In this document: piece by piece, positions 26,058-35,687 of the stretch
Numbering within the stretch: the stretch's first letter is position 1
Layout: every line of letters begins with the position of its first letter
Source of the DNA: Methyloversatilis discipulorum
GTDB lineage: Bacteria; Pseudomonadota; Gammaproteobacteria; Burkholderiales; Rhodocyclaceae
Reading direction: 5' to 3'
NCBI RefSeq assembly: GCF_000527135.1
Contig: NZ_AZUP01000001.1
Coordinates: 3,038,001-3,102,000 of the forward strand
DNA: 64,000 nt
Notes under the pieces: model-generated
Seen by the model: the letters and a program-made list of their open reading frames with translations, nothing else
Database searches by the model: none
What the model was told of the DNA's origin: nothing
Translations under genes and position numbers: made by a program

Positions 26058-26175
26058 CGAAGCGAGGGTGGGGCGCGGGTGCGTCGACGAACCGTGGTGC
26101 AAGCACATCTGCCGATTTCCGCCCGCGTCTGGCAAGCACGCTTCCACCGGCCGCGGGACGGTCGGGCGCAGCCCT

Positions 26176-26263
26176 TATGGGAGCGGCCTTGGCCGCGACA
26201 GGGCCGCCTTAATCCGTCGGCTTCGATGCGGGCTGCTGTCGGGGTCAGAAGACCCCTCCCACA
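26176..26263. repeat. REP-like inverted pair, hoxK/aminotransferase intergenic region
   Basis: The left arm (GGGAGCGGCCTTGGCCGCGA type) and right arm (GGGGTCAGAAGACCCCTCCC type) form the composite REP pair seen throughout the window. It separates the hoxK promoter from the divergent aminotransferase gene in a 612-base gap. The remaining bases, about 26264-26430, hold the aminotransferase leader; I find no clear riboswitch or promoter there. Confidence 0.85.
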
Positions 26264-26443
26264 GAATCCATGCCCAAGCGGCGACAGCGGAAACCCGACA
26301 TACCGGCAAGTTGCCTGGGTGGATTAGAATCCCGACCCTCCGAACGGACCCGTCCGCCCGGAACACCCGCAGGTTCTGTCCAGCCGCCGCCACAAGCGGG
26401 GGTGCAAATCTGTCGTCTACCCCACTGAAACGGAGAGATCACC

Positions 26444-27574
26444 GTGTCCGGCCTTCTGCCCAATGTCGATCCCGAAGGACTGCTCGAATATTCGGTCGTC
26501 TATACCGACCGCGCGCTGAACCACATGTCCGCCGCCTTCCAGGGCGTCATGAAGGACATTTCGCGCGTACTGAAGCAGGTCTACAACGCCAAATTGGCCG
26601 TCGTCGTGCCGGGCAGCGGCACCTTCGGCATGGAAGCCGTGGCGCGCCAGTTCGCCACCGACCAGAAGGTGATGGTGATCCGCAACGGCTGGTTCAGCTT
26701 CCGCTGGACGCAGATCTTCGACATGGGCCGCATCCCGTCGGAGCAGATCGTGCTGAAGGCGCGCCAGCCGGAGCCGGGTTCGCAGAAGGCGTTCGCGCCG
26801 GCGCCGGTCAAGGAAGTCGTCGCCGCCATCCTCGAACAGAAGCCCGCCGTGGTGTTCGCGCCGCAGGTCGAAACCTCGGCCGGCATGCTGCTGCCGGACG
26901 ACTACCTGCGTGAAGTCGCCGCCGCGGTGCGCGAGGTCGATGGCCTGTTCGTGGTCGACGCCATCGCCGCCGGCACGCTGTGGGTGGACATGGGCGCGCT
27001 CGGCATCGACATCGTCGTGTCGGCTCCGCAGAAGGGCTGGAGCGGTTCGCCCTGCGCCGGTCTGGTCATGCTGGGGGAACGCGCCCGTGCGCGCATCGAC
27101 GGCACCACCAGCACCAGCTACGCCGCCGACCTGAAGAAGTGGCTGCAGATCATGGAAGCCTACGAGAACGGCGGCCACGCCTATCACGCGACGCTGCCGA
27201 CCGACGCGCTGACCAAGCTGCGCGACGTGATGCTGGAAACCGAGCGCTACGGCTTCGACAAAGTGAAGGCCAACCAGATCGAACTGGGCCGCCAGATCCG
27301 TGCGCTGCTGGAAGCCAAGGGCTTCGACAGCGTTGCCGCCGAAGGCTTCAAGGCGCCCTGCGTGGTGGTGAGCTACACCAGCGATCCGGATATCCAGTCG
27401 GGCAAGAAGTTTTCCGCCCAGGGCCTGCAGATCGCCGCCGGCGTGCCGCTGCAGGTGGACGAACCGGCCGACTTCCGCACCTTCCGCGTCGGCCTGTTCG
27501 GTCTGGACAAACTGCAGAACGTCGAGCGCACCGTGCAGAGTTTCAAGGCGGCGCTGGACAAGGTCGCCGGCTGA
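26444..27574 (+). CDS. class V aminotransferase, alanine/serine-glyoxylate type
   Basis: The 376-residue PLP enzyme has the VPGSGTFGMEA motif (about 55-65), FVVDAIAAG, and the Schiff-base lysine in SAPQKGWSG (about 195-203). This fits the family of alanine- or serine-glyoxylate aminotransferases, which convert glyoxylate to glycine. The start is GTG at 26444 with GGAGAGA upstream. Sitting beside the RuBisCO operon, which also encodes phosphoglycolate phosphatase, it could handle glyoxylate from photorespiration. The exact amino donor cannot be told from the sequence. Confidence 0.85.
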   Translation: MSGLLPNVDPEGLLEYSVVYTDRALNHMSAAFQGVMKDISRVLKQVYNAKLAVVVPGSGTFGMEAVARQFATDQKVMVIRNGWFSFRWTQIFDMGRIPSEQIVLKARQPEPGSQKAFAPAPVKEVVAAILEQKPAVVFAPQVETSAGMLLPDDYLREVAAAVREVDGLFVVDAIAAGTLWVDMGALGIDIVVSAPQKGWSGSPCAGLVMLGERARARIDGTTSTSYAADLKKWLQIMEAYENGGHAYHATLPTDALTKLRDVMLETERYGFDKVKANQIELGRQIRALLEAKGFDSVAAEGFKAPCVVVSYTSDPDIQSGKKFSAQGLQIAAGVPLQVDEPADFRTFRVGLFGLDKLQNVERTVQSFKAALDKVAG

Positions 27575-27602
27575 GAACCCGGCAGCCGGCGAGGCCGGCT
27601 TC

Positions 27603-27684
27603 TGTGGGAGGGGTCTTCTGACCCCGACAGCGGCTTGCATCGAAGCCGGCGGACAGCGACGGCCGTGTCGCGGCCAAGGCCGCT
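27603..27684. repeat. REP-like pair interrupted by the IS110 element (left part)
   Basis: The left arm (GTGGGAGGGGTCTTCTGACC) is intact, but the right arm, which should read GCGGCCAAGGCCGCTCCCACA, breaks after CGCT at 27684. The missing CCCACA continues at 28883, beyond the insertion element. The pair just downstream (28930-29017) shows the intact arrangement. Confidence 0.9.
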
Positions 27685-27699
27685 TGTATGTTCTGCCGT

Positions 27700-27890
27700 G
27701 GCAAGCGTAGGAATAGCTTGTCGGGCGGAGGGACCGAGTCCGGATCTGACGGCAAGTACGTACAGACAGTGGGAGAGATGTCCCGCCCTCACCCCAAGCA
27801 CCGATCAGGAATCCATCGGACCGTGTTGCCGCGGTACCGTCCATACCCTGCAAGCCAGTGCTGTGGTGAATCCCGACAAGCCTTTTGAAC
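27700..27890 (+). ncRNA. candidate bridge RNA in the IS110 left end
   Basis: IS110-group elements encode a bridge RNA in the noncoding left end, with a target loop then a donor loop. Here GTGGGAG at 27769-27775 is the exact reverse complement of the target right half CTCCCAC (28881-28887), as expected for a right-target guide. Further on, GGAATC (about 27809-27814) resembles the left donor end GAATCT, and CATAC (27842-27846) is the complement of GTATG at the element's left end. The left-target guide is not obvious. Boundaries are approximate and no structure was computed. Confidence 0.45.
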
Positions 27891-27911
27891 CTTAGTCGGG
27901 AGGGCCCCATC

Positions 27912-28877
27912 GTGACAAGTCAGAACGAGGCAGTGTGCTTTGGCATCGATATCTCCAAGCACTGGCTGGACATCGCCGAGCACCCCAGCGCGCAGGTGAC
28001 GCGCATCGACAACACGGCTGCGGCCATCCGCGGCTGGTTGCGTACGCTACCGAAAGGCAGCCAGCGCATCGCCTGCGAATCGACCGGCACCTATCACCGC
28101 ACGCTCGTCGAGCTGCTCATCGGCGCCGGACATCAGGTGTTTCTGATCGACGGCTTCAAGCTGTCCCGGTACCGCGACACCGTGGGCCAGCGCGCCAAGA
28201 CCGATCGGCACGACGCACGCCTAATCGCCCGCTACCTCGCGCACGAGGGCACGGATCTGCGCCCGTTCTCGCTCCCGGCGCCCGCGGTCACCGCGCTGCG
28301 CAGCCTGCTGCGTCGGCGCGCAACCGTAGTGCGCAGCCTGGGTCGCATCCGTCAGAGCATGGAAGATCTGCCCGGCTTTGGTCGCGAAGTGCGCGTGGCC
28401 CTGGCGCGGCTCACCGCATTGATCAAACGGTTCGAACAGCGCATCGCCTCGCTGATCAACGAAAGCGGATGGACGGAGCCGTACCGGCGCATCCTGAAGA
28501 TCGAAGGTGTTGGCGCGCTGACCGCCGCTGGCCTGTGCGCGGCCTTCCATCGCGCTCCCTTCAGCGGCGCGGACGCCTTCATCGCCTTCCTCGGCCTGGA
28601 CGTCAGCGTGCGCGATTCGGGCAAGAAGACCGGACGCCGAGCGCTGAGCAAGAAGGGCGATTCGGAGATGCGTCGCCTGCTCTACAACGCCGCCATGGCG
28701 GCCAGCCGGTCCTCGACCTGGCAGCCCTTCTACCAGCGCATGCTCGAGCGCGGATTCAGCCGCACCCAGGCGCTCGTTGCGCTGGCCCGAAAGCTCGCGC
28801 GCGTTGCCTTCTCACTGATGAAGAACGCTGCCGACTATGTCCCGAAACAGCATGAAAACGCTTGCGGCGGAACATAG
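27912..28877 (+). CDS. IS110-family transposase (DEDD recombinase)
   Basis: The 321-residue protein has the RuvC-like DEDD residues: FGIDISK near the N-terminus, CESTGTYH, and KTDRHDARLIA. The C-terminal Tnp2 region has the catalytic serine in RRALSKKGDSEMRR. GTG at 27912 is the likely start, with GGGAGGG just upstream; a TTG nine codons earlier lacks a ribosome-binding site. The TAG stop lies inside the right-end inverted repeat. The frame is intact, so the element may be active. Confidence 0.92.
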   Translation: MTSQNEAVCFGIDISKHWLDIAEHPSAQVTRIDNTAAAIRGWLRTLPKGSQRIACESTGTYHRTLVELLIGAGHQVFLIDGFKLSRYRDTVGQRAKTDRHDARLIARYLAHEGTDLRPFSLPAPAVTALRSLLRRRATVVRSLGRIRQSMEDLPGFGREVRVALARLTALIKRFEQRIASLINESGWTEPYRRILKIEGVGALTAAGLCAAFHRAPFSGADAFIAFLGLDVSVRDSGKKTGRRALSKKGDSEMRRLLYNAAMAASRSSTWQPFYQRMLERGFSRTQALVALARKLARVAFSLMKNAADYVPKQHENACGGT

Positions 28878-28929
28878 AATCTCCCACAGGGAATGCGCCC
28901 GATCCACGACTGAGTCTGGGCCGGGGTTC

Positions 28930-29017
28930 TGTGGGAGGGGTCTTCTGACCCCGACAGCGGCCCGCATCGAAGCCGGCGGACAGCGGCGGCCGCATCGCGG
29001 CCAAGGCCGCTCCCACA
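28930..29017. repeat. REP-like inverted pair downstream of the IS110 element
   Basis: The left arm is TGTGGGAGGGGTCTTCTGAC and the right arm is GCGGCCAAGGCCGCTCCCACA, joined by the usual central block CATCGAAGCCGGCGGACAGC. It is the intact equivalent of the unit split by the neighbouring insertion element and lies just past the end of cbbR. Confidence 0.88.
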
Positions 29018-29050
29018 CAAGCACTTCCGGGTCGCGGGGCTGGACCGTCC

Positions 29051-30037
29051 CTAGCCCGACAGAGGCGGAAGGTCCGCCCCGGCACCTGCCGCACACACCT
29101 GCATCGCCAGTCCCGGTGCGCGGGAAAGCTGGTCCTGCACGTGCTGCTGGCCGTGGTCGATCAGGAAGCGCTCGAATTCCTGGCCGATGCGGGTGAGCTG
29201 GCGCGACGCCAGCCGGATCACATACCACTCGCGTTCTATCGGGTTGCCGGCCACCGGCAGCAGCGCCAGTTCGCCCGATTCCAGTTCGTGCCGGCAGATG
29301 TGCTGCGACATGAAGGCGAGGCCGAAGCCGGCGGCACACATCTGCTTGATCGCCTCGTTGCTCGACAGCTCGGAACCGATGCGCAGACTCAGATCCGCCT
29401 CGCGGAACAGCTGCTCCAGCGTAGTGCGGGTGCCGGAGCCGCGTTCGCGCACCAGCAGATCCTCTTTCGCCAGATCGCGCAGCACCAGCCGCTTGCGCGC
29501 CATCAGCGGGTGGGTCGGTGCGGCGACGAAGGCCATGGTGTGGCGGGCGAAGGGCGTGGCCACCGTTTTCAGGTCCTTCGGCGGCCGACCCATGATGACC
29601 AGATCGACCTCCTGCATCGTGAGCAGGCGCACGATCTCGTCGCGGTTGCCCACCTTGAGCTTCACCTCGACATTCGGCTGTTCGCGCGCAAACACGACGA
29701 GCATGCGCGGCACCAGGTATTCGGCGGTGGTGACCACGCCGATGCGCAAGCGGCGCGACACCACGCCGCGATAGGCCGCCATTTCGTCGCCCACCTCTCG
29801 CCACAGGTCGAGGATGCGCGCAGCGTACTCGGCCATCAGCTCGCCGGCGCCGGTCAGGCGGATGCCACGCCCCTCGCGTTCCAGCAGCGGCGTGCCGGCG
29901 GATTCTTCCAGCAGCTTGAGCTGTATCGACACCGCGGGCTGGGTCAGGTGGATTTCGCTGGCCGCGCGCGACACGCTGCCCAGACGGGCGACCGCGTGCA
30001 GCGCTGAAAGCTGGCGTAGCGTGGCGTTCTTGAGCAT
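29051..30037 (-). CDS. cbbR: LysR-type regulator of carbon fixation CbbR
   Basis: The 328-residue LysR-family protein has an N-terminal helix-turn-helix (LRQLSALHAVARLGSVSRAA, about 7-26) and a C-terminal effector domain. It is divergent from cbbL, the classical arrangement, and should activate the cbb operon in response to metabolites. I use the ATG at 30037: AGGAG lies nine bases upstream, while the TTG two codons earlier leaves no room for a ribosome-binding site. Its own upstream region carries a sigma54-like promoter resembling that of hoxK. Confidence 0.93.
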   Translation of the reverse strand: MLKNATLRQLSALHAVARLGSVSRAASEIHLTQPAVSIQLKLLEESAGTPLLEREGRGIRLTGAGELMAEYAARILDLWREVGDEMAAYRGVVSRRLRIGVVTTAEYLVPRMLVVFAREQPNVEVKLKVGNRDEIVRLLTMQEVDLVIMGRPPKDLKTVATPFARHTMAFVAAPTHPLMARKRLVLRDLAKEDLLVRERGSGTRTTLEQLFREADLSLRIGSELSSNEAIKQMCAAGFGLAFMSQHICRHELESGELALLPVAGNPIEREWYVIRLASRQLTRIGQEFERFLIDHGQQHVQDQLSRAPGLAMQVCAAGAGADLPPLSG

Positions 30038-30076
30038 GGGCAATCTCCTGCGGGCCGGAAAGGGACATCCGGACCA

Positions 30077-30164
30077 TTACAAGTTGCGCGCCAGCCTGGT
30101 CACGGGCGCGCAAAAGTGCGCCTCATGAATGCCAAGTCATTGATAAACAAAAGCTGATATATGC
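30077..30164 (-). promoter_or_regulatory. cbbR promoter: sigma54-like element and IHF-like site matching hoxK
   Basis: On the minus strand, 30096-30077 reads GGCTGGCGCGCAACTTGTAA, differing from the hoxK element at only two of 20 positions. At 30145-30133 is TATCAATGACTTG, a full match to the IHF consensus WATCAANNNNTTR. Its distance from the sigma54-like element is the same as at hoxK. ATATGC on the plus strand (30159-30164) also falls at the same offset. The cbbR ATG lies 40 bases downstream of the -12 region. Confidence 0.6.
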
Positions 30165-30295
30165 ACTGCGGCAGCGCCGCAGCGGGCCGGCCCGACAACG
30201 TGCATTGCAGCCGCAGCCCCGCACCGCAAGCGGCGCTTGCAGTGAACGCGACCGATGCGGCAGCGCAGCATCCACTTTCCAGCCCCCGTCTGACA

Positions 30296-30308
30296 TAAGC
30301 CTAACTTA
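30296..30308 (+). promoter_or_regulatory. candidate CbbR operator
   Basis: TAAG-CCTAA-CTTA is a palindrome of the LysR T-N11-A form, placed 107 bases before the cbbL start in the cbbR-cbbL intergenic region. The bases between it and the start are AT-rich (TTTTCTTATCCATAACCC), a likely promoter zone. No footprint evidence; this is by pattern only. Confidence 0.45.
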
Positions 30309-30309
30309 A

Positions 30310-31881
<1,572 letters not shown>

Positions 31882-31893
31882 CCCGCCCTCCCC

Positions 31894-31982
31894 TGTGGGA
31901 GCGAGCTTGCTCGCGATTCCGGCCTCGAATCGCCGCCGGAAGATCGATGCCGACCGCATCGCGAGCAGAGCGCGCTCCCACG
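31894..31982. repeat. REP-like inverted pair between cbbL and cbbS
   Basis: The left arm is TGTGGGAGCGAGCTTGCTCG and the right arm reads GCGAGCAGAGCGCGCTCCCA, forming a large stem. This variant (GCGAGCTTGCTCGC) differs from the GGTCTTCTGACC and GGCCTTGGCCGC units elsewhere in the window. It lies between the two subunit genes, which are needed in equal amounts. In RNA it may protect the cbbL message or act as a processing site. Confidence 0.85.
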
Positions 31983-32016
31983 GAACCGCTACGTCACCGA
32001 ATTCAGGAGAAATACC

Positions 32017-32436
32017 ATGCGCATCACCCAAGGCACCTTTTCCTTCCTGCCCGACCTGACCGACGCGCAGATCCGCGCCCAGGTCGAGTACTGCCTGGCC
32101 AACGGCTGGGCGATCGGCATCGAGTACACCGACGATCCGCACCCGCGCAACACCTTCTGGGACATGTTCGGCAATCCCATGTTCGACGTGCATGACGCGG
32201 CGGCGATCATGATGGAAGTGAAGGCCTGCCGCGACACCTTCCCGCAGCGCTACATCCGCGTCACCGCCTTCGACTCGACGCACGGCACCGAGTCGGTCGT
32301 GCTGTCCTTCATCGTCAATCGCCCGGACGCCGAGCCGGGCTTCCGTCTCATCCGTACCGAAGAACCGGGCCGCACCGTGCGCTACTCGATCGAGAGCTAC
32401 GCCGTGCAGGCGCACCCGGAAGGCGCGCGCTACTGA
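32017..32436 (+). CDS. cbbS: RuBisCO small subunit, form IC
   Basis: The 139-residue protein begins MRITQGTFSFLPDLTD, typical of red-type small subunits. It carries the longer C-terminal extension (about 110-139, ending SYAVQAHPEGARY) that forms extra strands in the holoenzyme's central channel. AGGAG lies before the ATG. It caps and stabilises the CbbL octamer. Confidence 0.97.
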   Translation: MRITQGTFSFLPDLTDAQIRAQVEYCLANGWAIGIEYTDDPHPRNTFWDMFGNPMFDVHDAAAIMMEVKACRDTFPQRYIRVTAFDSTHGTESVVLSFIVNRPDAEPGFRLIRTEEPGRTVRYSIESYAVQAHPEGARY

Positions 32437-32525
32437 GCGCCGCTGCATGCATCCGCAGCGCCGCGGAAGGCCCGCGCCTTCCCGCGCTCGCGGACCCGCA
32501 CTTCTTGAGTTGAGAGGCAGACACC

Positions 32526-33455
32526 ATGGACACCGCCACCCTCGCCACCGCCGCGGAAGGACTCGAAGCGGCCAGCTCGCCGCGTTCGATGTTCGCCTCG
32601 TCCGGCGTGCAGGCGCTGCTTGAACAGCTCGACGCCGAGCTGGTCGGGCTGGCGCCGGTCAAGGGCCGTATCCGCGACATCGCAGCGCTGCTGCTGATAG
32701 ACCGGCTGCGCGCGCAGCAGGGCCTGCAGTCGCAGCCGCCGTCGCTGCACATGTGCTTCACCGGCAACCCCGGCACCGGCAAGACCACGGTCGCGCTGCG
32801 CATGGCCGAGGTACTGCGCCAGCTCGGCTACGTGCGCAAGGGCCATCTGGTCGCCGTGACGCGTGACGACCTGGTCGGCCAGTTCATCGGCCACACCGCG
32901 CCCAAGACCAAGGAAGTGATCAAGAAGGCGATGGGCGGCGTGCTGTTCATCGACGAGGCCTATTACCTCTACCGGCCGGAGAACGAACGCGACTACGGAC
33001 AGGAGGCGATCGAAATCCTGCTGCAGGTGATGGAGAACCACCGCGACGACCTGGTGGTGATCCTCGCCGGCTACCGCGACCGCATGGACACCTTCTTCTC
33101 CAGCAACCCCGGAATGGCCTCGCGCATCGCGCACCACATCGATTTCCCGGACTACAGCGAAGACGAGCTGATGCGCATCGCCGAACTGATGCTGTCCGGC
33201 CTGAACTATCGCTTCGACGGCGAGGCGCACGAGGCCTTCGCGCGCTACGTGCGGCTGCGCCGCCAGCAGCCCCACTTCGCCAACGCGCGCTCGGTGCGCA
33301 ACGCGCTTGACCGCATCCGCCTGCGCCACGCCACCCGGCTGTTCGATCTCGACGCGGCGCCGACGCGCGACGCGCTGTGCACGCTGGAAGCGGGCGACGT
33401 GCTGGCCAGCCGCGTTTTCGCCGCCAACGGAAAGGATGATTTCCATGCGTCTTGA
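32526..33455 (+). CDS. cbbX: red-type RuBisCO activase CbbX
   Basis: The 309-residue AAA+ protein has Walker [10 protein letters not shown] (about 80-88), Walker [12 protein letters not shown], and the pore-loop region around YVRKGHLV. CbbX pulls on the CbbL C-terminus to release inhibitory sugar phosphates and is itself stimulated by ribulose bisphosphate. It overlaps cbbY by 11 bases. Confidence 0.95.
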   Translation: MDTATLATAAEGLEAASSPRSMFASSGVQALLEQLDAELVGLAPVKGRIRDIAALLLIDRLRAQQGLQSQPPSLHMCFTGNPGTGKTTVALRMAEVLRQLGYVRKGHLVAVTRDDLVGQFIGHTAPKTKEVIKKAMGGVLFIDEAYYLYRPENERDYGQEAIEILLQVMENHRDDLVVILAGYRDRMDTFFSSNPGMASRIAHHIDFPDYSEDELMRIAELMLSGLNYRFDGEAHEAFARYVRLRRQQPHFANARSVRNALDRIRLRHATRLFDLDAAPTRDALCTLEAGDVLASRVFAANGKDDFHAS

Positions 33456-34212
33456 TGCCCTCATCTTCGACGTCGACGGCACGCTGGCCGACACCGAAGA
33501 AGCCCACCGCACCGCCTTCAACCTCGCCTTCGAACAGCTCGGCACCGGCTGGAAGTGGTCGCGCACCGATTACCGCCGTCTGCTGTCGACCACCGGCGGC
33601 AAAGAACGCATCGCGCGCCACATCGCCTCGCTCGACCTGACCGACGGCGAGCGCGCCGAACTGATCGCGCGCATTCCGCAGCTGCACGCGGCCAAGACCC
33701 GCTTCTACAGTTCGGTGGTGCGCGACGGCGCGGTGCCGCTGCGCCCCGGCATCGCACGGCTGCTCGACGAAGCGGCGGCAGCCGGCTGCCGCCTGGCCAT
33801 CGCCAGCACCACCACCGCGGTGAATATCGACGCGTTGCTGCACGCCACGCTGGGCGGGCGGGCGCTCGACCTGTTCGGCGTCATCGCCTGCGGCGACCAG
33901 GTGGCCGCGAAGAAGCCGGCGCCCGACATCTACCTGCTGGCACTGCAGCACCTGGGCGTGCGCGCCGACCACGCCATCGCCTTCGAAGATTCGGCCAATG
34001 GCCTGCGCGCCGCGACGGCGGCCGGTCTGTGGACCGTGGTCACGCCCACCTTCTGGACCGAGGACCACAACTTCGACGACGCCGGACTGCTGCTGCCGCA
34101 GCTGGGCGACCCGACGACGCCGCTGGCCGGCGAACCCGGCACGCGGCTGCGCGAACGCGCCTGGCTCACCTTCGGCGAACTGAACGGTCTGCGCGAAGGC
34201 GCGCTGTCATGA
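33445..34212 (+). CDS. cbbY: HAD-family sugar bisphosphatase CbbY
   Basis: The 255-residue HAD phosphatase has the nucleophile motif [11 protein letters not shown] (residues 9-19), IASTTT as motif II, and the lysine/aspartate motifs KKPAPD and FEDSANG. CbbY of red-type operons degrades xylulose-1,5-bisphosphate, a RuBisCO misfire inhibitor. The ATG at 33445 lies inside the end of cbbX, and its stop overlaps rpe by four bases, so coupling is tight. Confidence 0.92.
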   Translation: MRLDALIFDVDGTLADTEEAHRTAFNLAFEQLGTGWKWSRTDYRRLLSTTGGKERIARHIASLDLTDGERAELIARIPQLHAAKTRFYSSVVRDGAVPLRPGIARLLDEAAAAGCRLAIASTTTAVNIDALLHATLGGRALDLFGVIACGDQVAAKKPAPDIYLLALQHLGVRADHAIAFEDSANGLRAATAAGLWTVVTPTFWTEDHNFDDAGLLLPQLGDPTTPLAGEPGTRLRERAWLTFGELNGLREGALS

Positions 34213-34910
34213 GCGGACTGCGCATCGCACCCAGCCTGCTGTCGGCCGATTTCGCGCGGCTGGGTGAAGAGGTCACGGCGGTCATCGAAGCCGGCGCCGA
34301 CCTCATCCATTTCGACGTGATGGACAACCACTACGTGCCCAACCTGACGGTCGGGCCGCTGGTGTGTCACGCGATCAGACCTTACGCCACGGTGCCGATC
34401 GACGTGCACCTGATGGTGAAGCCGGTCGATGCACTGATCCCGATGTTCGCCGACGCCGGCGCTTCCATCATTTCCTTCCACCCAGAAGCGAGCGAGCACA
34501 TCGACCGCACGCTGCAGCTCATCCGCAGCCACGGCGTGAAGGCCGGGCTGGTGCTGAACCCGGCGACGCCGCTCAGCGTGCTCGACCATGTGCTGGATCA
34601 GCTCGACCTGGTGCTGCTGATGTCGGTGAACCCGGGCTTCGGCGGCCAGCGCTTCATCGAGTCCGCACTGCCGAAGATCGAGGCGGTGCGTCGGCGCATC
34701 GACGCCTGCGGCCGCGACATCTGGCTCGAAGTCGATGGCGGCGTCAATGCCGACAACGCAGACCGCGTCGCTGCCGCCGGCGCCGACACGCTGGTCGCCG
34801 GCTCCGCCGTATTCACCGGCGGCCGCTATGCCGATTCCATCCGCACGCTGCGCGAACGCGCCCTCGCCGGCCGCGCGCAGACCTTCGCCCACGAGTCCTC
34901 CCATGCCTGA
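34209..34910 (+). CDS. rpe: ribulose-phosphate 3-epimerase (CbbE)
   Basis: The 233-residue TIM-barrel enzyme has the metal and catalytic motifs [26 protein letters not shown] and a C-terminal EVDGGVN. It interconverts ribulose 5-phosphate and xylulose 5-phosphate in the regenerative phase of the Calvin cycle. It overlaps both cbbY and the next gene by a few bases. Confidence 0.95.
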   Translation: MSGLRIAPSLLSADFARLGEEVTAVIEAGADLIHFDVMDNHYVPNLTVGPLVCHAIRPYATVPIDVHLMVKPVDALIPMFADAGASIISFHPEASEHIDRTLQLIRSHGVKAGLVLNPATPLSVLDHVLDQLDLVLLMSVNPGFGGQRFIESALPKIEAVRRRIDACGRDIWLEVDGGVNADNADRVAAAGADTLVAGSAVFTGGRYADSIRTLRERALAGRAQTFAHESSHA

Positions 34911-35610
34911 CAAGAACATCCCCGACCTGAGCCGCATCCACGCCATCGCCTTCGATCTCGACGGCACGCTGGTCGACAGTGCCGCCGACATCTGGCACGC
35001 GCTGAACTTCGGCCTGTCGCAGGCCGGCCTGCCCAATGTCGACCTCGTCACCGTGCGCGGCTGGATAGGCGGCGGGCCGGACAAGCTGATCTCGCGCGCG
35101 ATCGACCACCTCGGCCTCGCGCACAGCGACGGCACGCTGCACGCGCGTCTGCGCGCCGACTTCGACCGCGCCACGCTGCAGGCGCCGCTCGATCACGGCA
35201 TGGTCTATGACGGCATAGAGGAAATGGTCGAGGGCCTGTACGCCATCTGCCCGCTGGTCGTGGTGACCAACAAGCCGACGCCGCTGGCGCGCGCGGTACT
35301 CGCCGCCGCCGGCCTGCTGCCCTTCATGTCCGCGGTGTATGGCGGCGACCGCAGTGAATTGCTCAAACCCTCGCCGGCCATGCTCGACGCCGCCGCCGCG
35401 CGCCTCGCCGTGAAGCCGGCGCAACTGCTGATGGTCGGCGACAGCGCAGCCGATCTGCTGGCGGCGCAGGCCGCCGGCTGCCCGGTGGCGCTGGTCGGCT
35501 GGGGCTACGGGGCGCACGCCAGCGCACCCGGCGTCACGCCGTGGCCGGTCGGCTCGCCGTCGCAGCTGCTCGCGCAGATGAGCGCGCGCTTCGAGGAAGA
35601 GACCGAATAG
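34903..35610 (+). CDS. gph: phosphoglycolate phosphatase (CbbZ)
   Basis: The 235-residue HAD hydrolase has [10 protein letters not shown] near residue 17, VVVTNKP as motif II, and a C-terminal [14 protein letters not shown]. In a cbb operon it removes 2-phosphoglycolate, the oxygenation product of RuBisCO. The ATG at 34903 overlaps the rpe stop by eight bases. It is followed by a 77-base gap before fbp. Confidence 0.93.
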   Translation: MPDKNIPDLSRIHAIAFDLDGTLVDSAADIWHALNFGLSQAGLPNVDLVTVRGWIGGGPDKLISRAIDHLGLAHSDGTLHARLRADFDRATLQAPLDHGMVYDGIEEMVEGLYAICPLVVVTNKPTPLARAVLAAAGLLPFMSAVYGGDRSELLKPSPAMLDAAAARLAVKPAQLLMVGDSAADLLAAQAAGCPVALVGWGYGAHASAPGVTPWPVGSPSQLLAQMSARFEEETE

Positions 35611-35687
35611 GCAACACAGGCATACCGGCGCAGCGCCGCACAGACGGCGCACGCATCCACGCATTCACATCAAGGGAGGAGAGTCTC

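Larger units (their letters stand above)
27685..28882 (+). mobile_element. IS110-family insertion sequence inserted in a REP palindrome
   Basis: The element is about 1198 bp. Its left boundary follows GGCCAAGGCCGCT and its right boundary precedes CCCACAGGG, leaving the dinucleotide CT at both junctions; removing one copy restores a perfect REP arm. Imperfect subterminal inverted repeats are visible: ATGTTCTGCCGTGGCAAGCG at 27688-27707, and its counterpart at 28859-28875, which ends GGCGGAACAT. It has a 227-base noncoding left end and only a few bases right of the transposase stop, the layout of the IS110 subgroup, whose bridge RNA lies upstream of the transposase. Confidence 0.9.

Noticed and set aside
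26330..26440. Glycine riboswitch or tRNA-like element before the aminotransferase gene
   Set aside because: I looked on both strands for the conserved glycine-riboswitch core and for a cloverleaf around GGTGCAAATC. Neither pattern is convincing.
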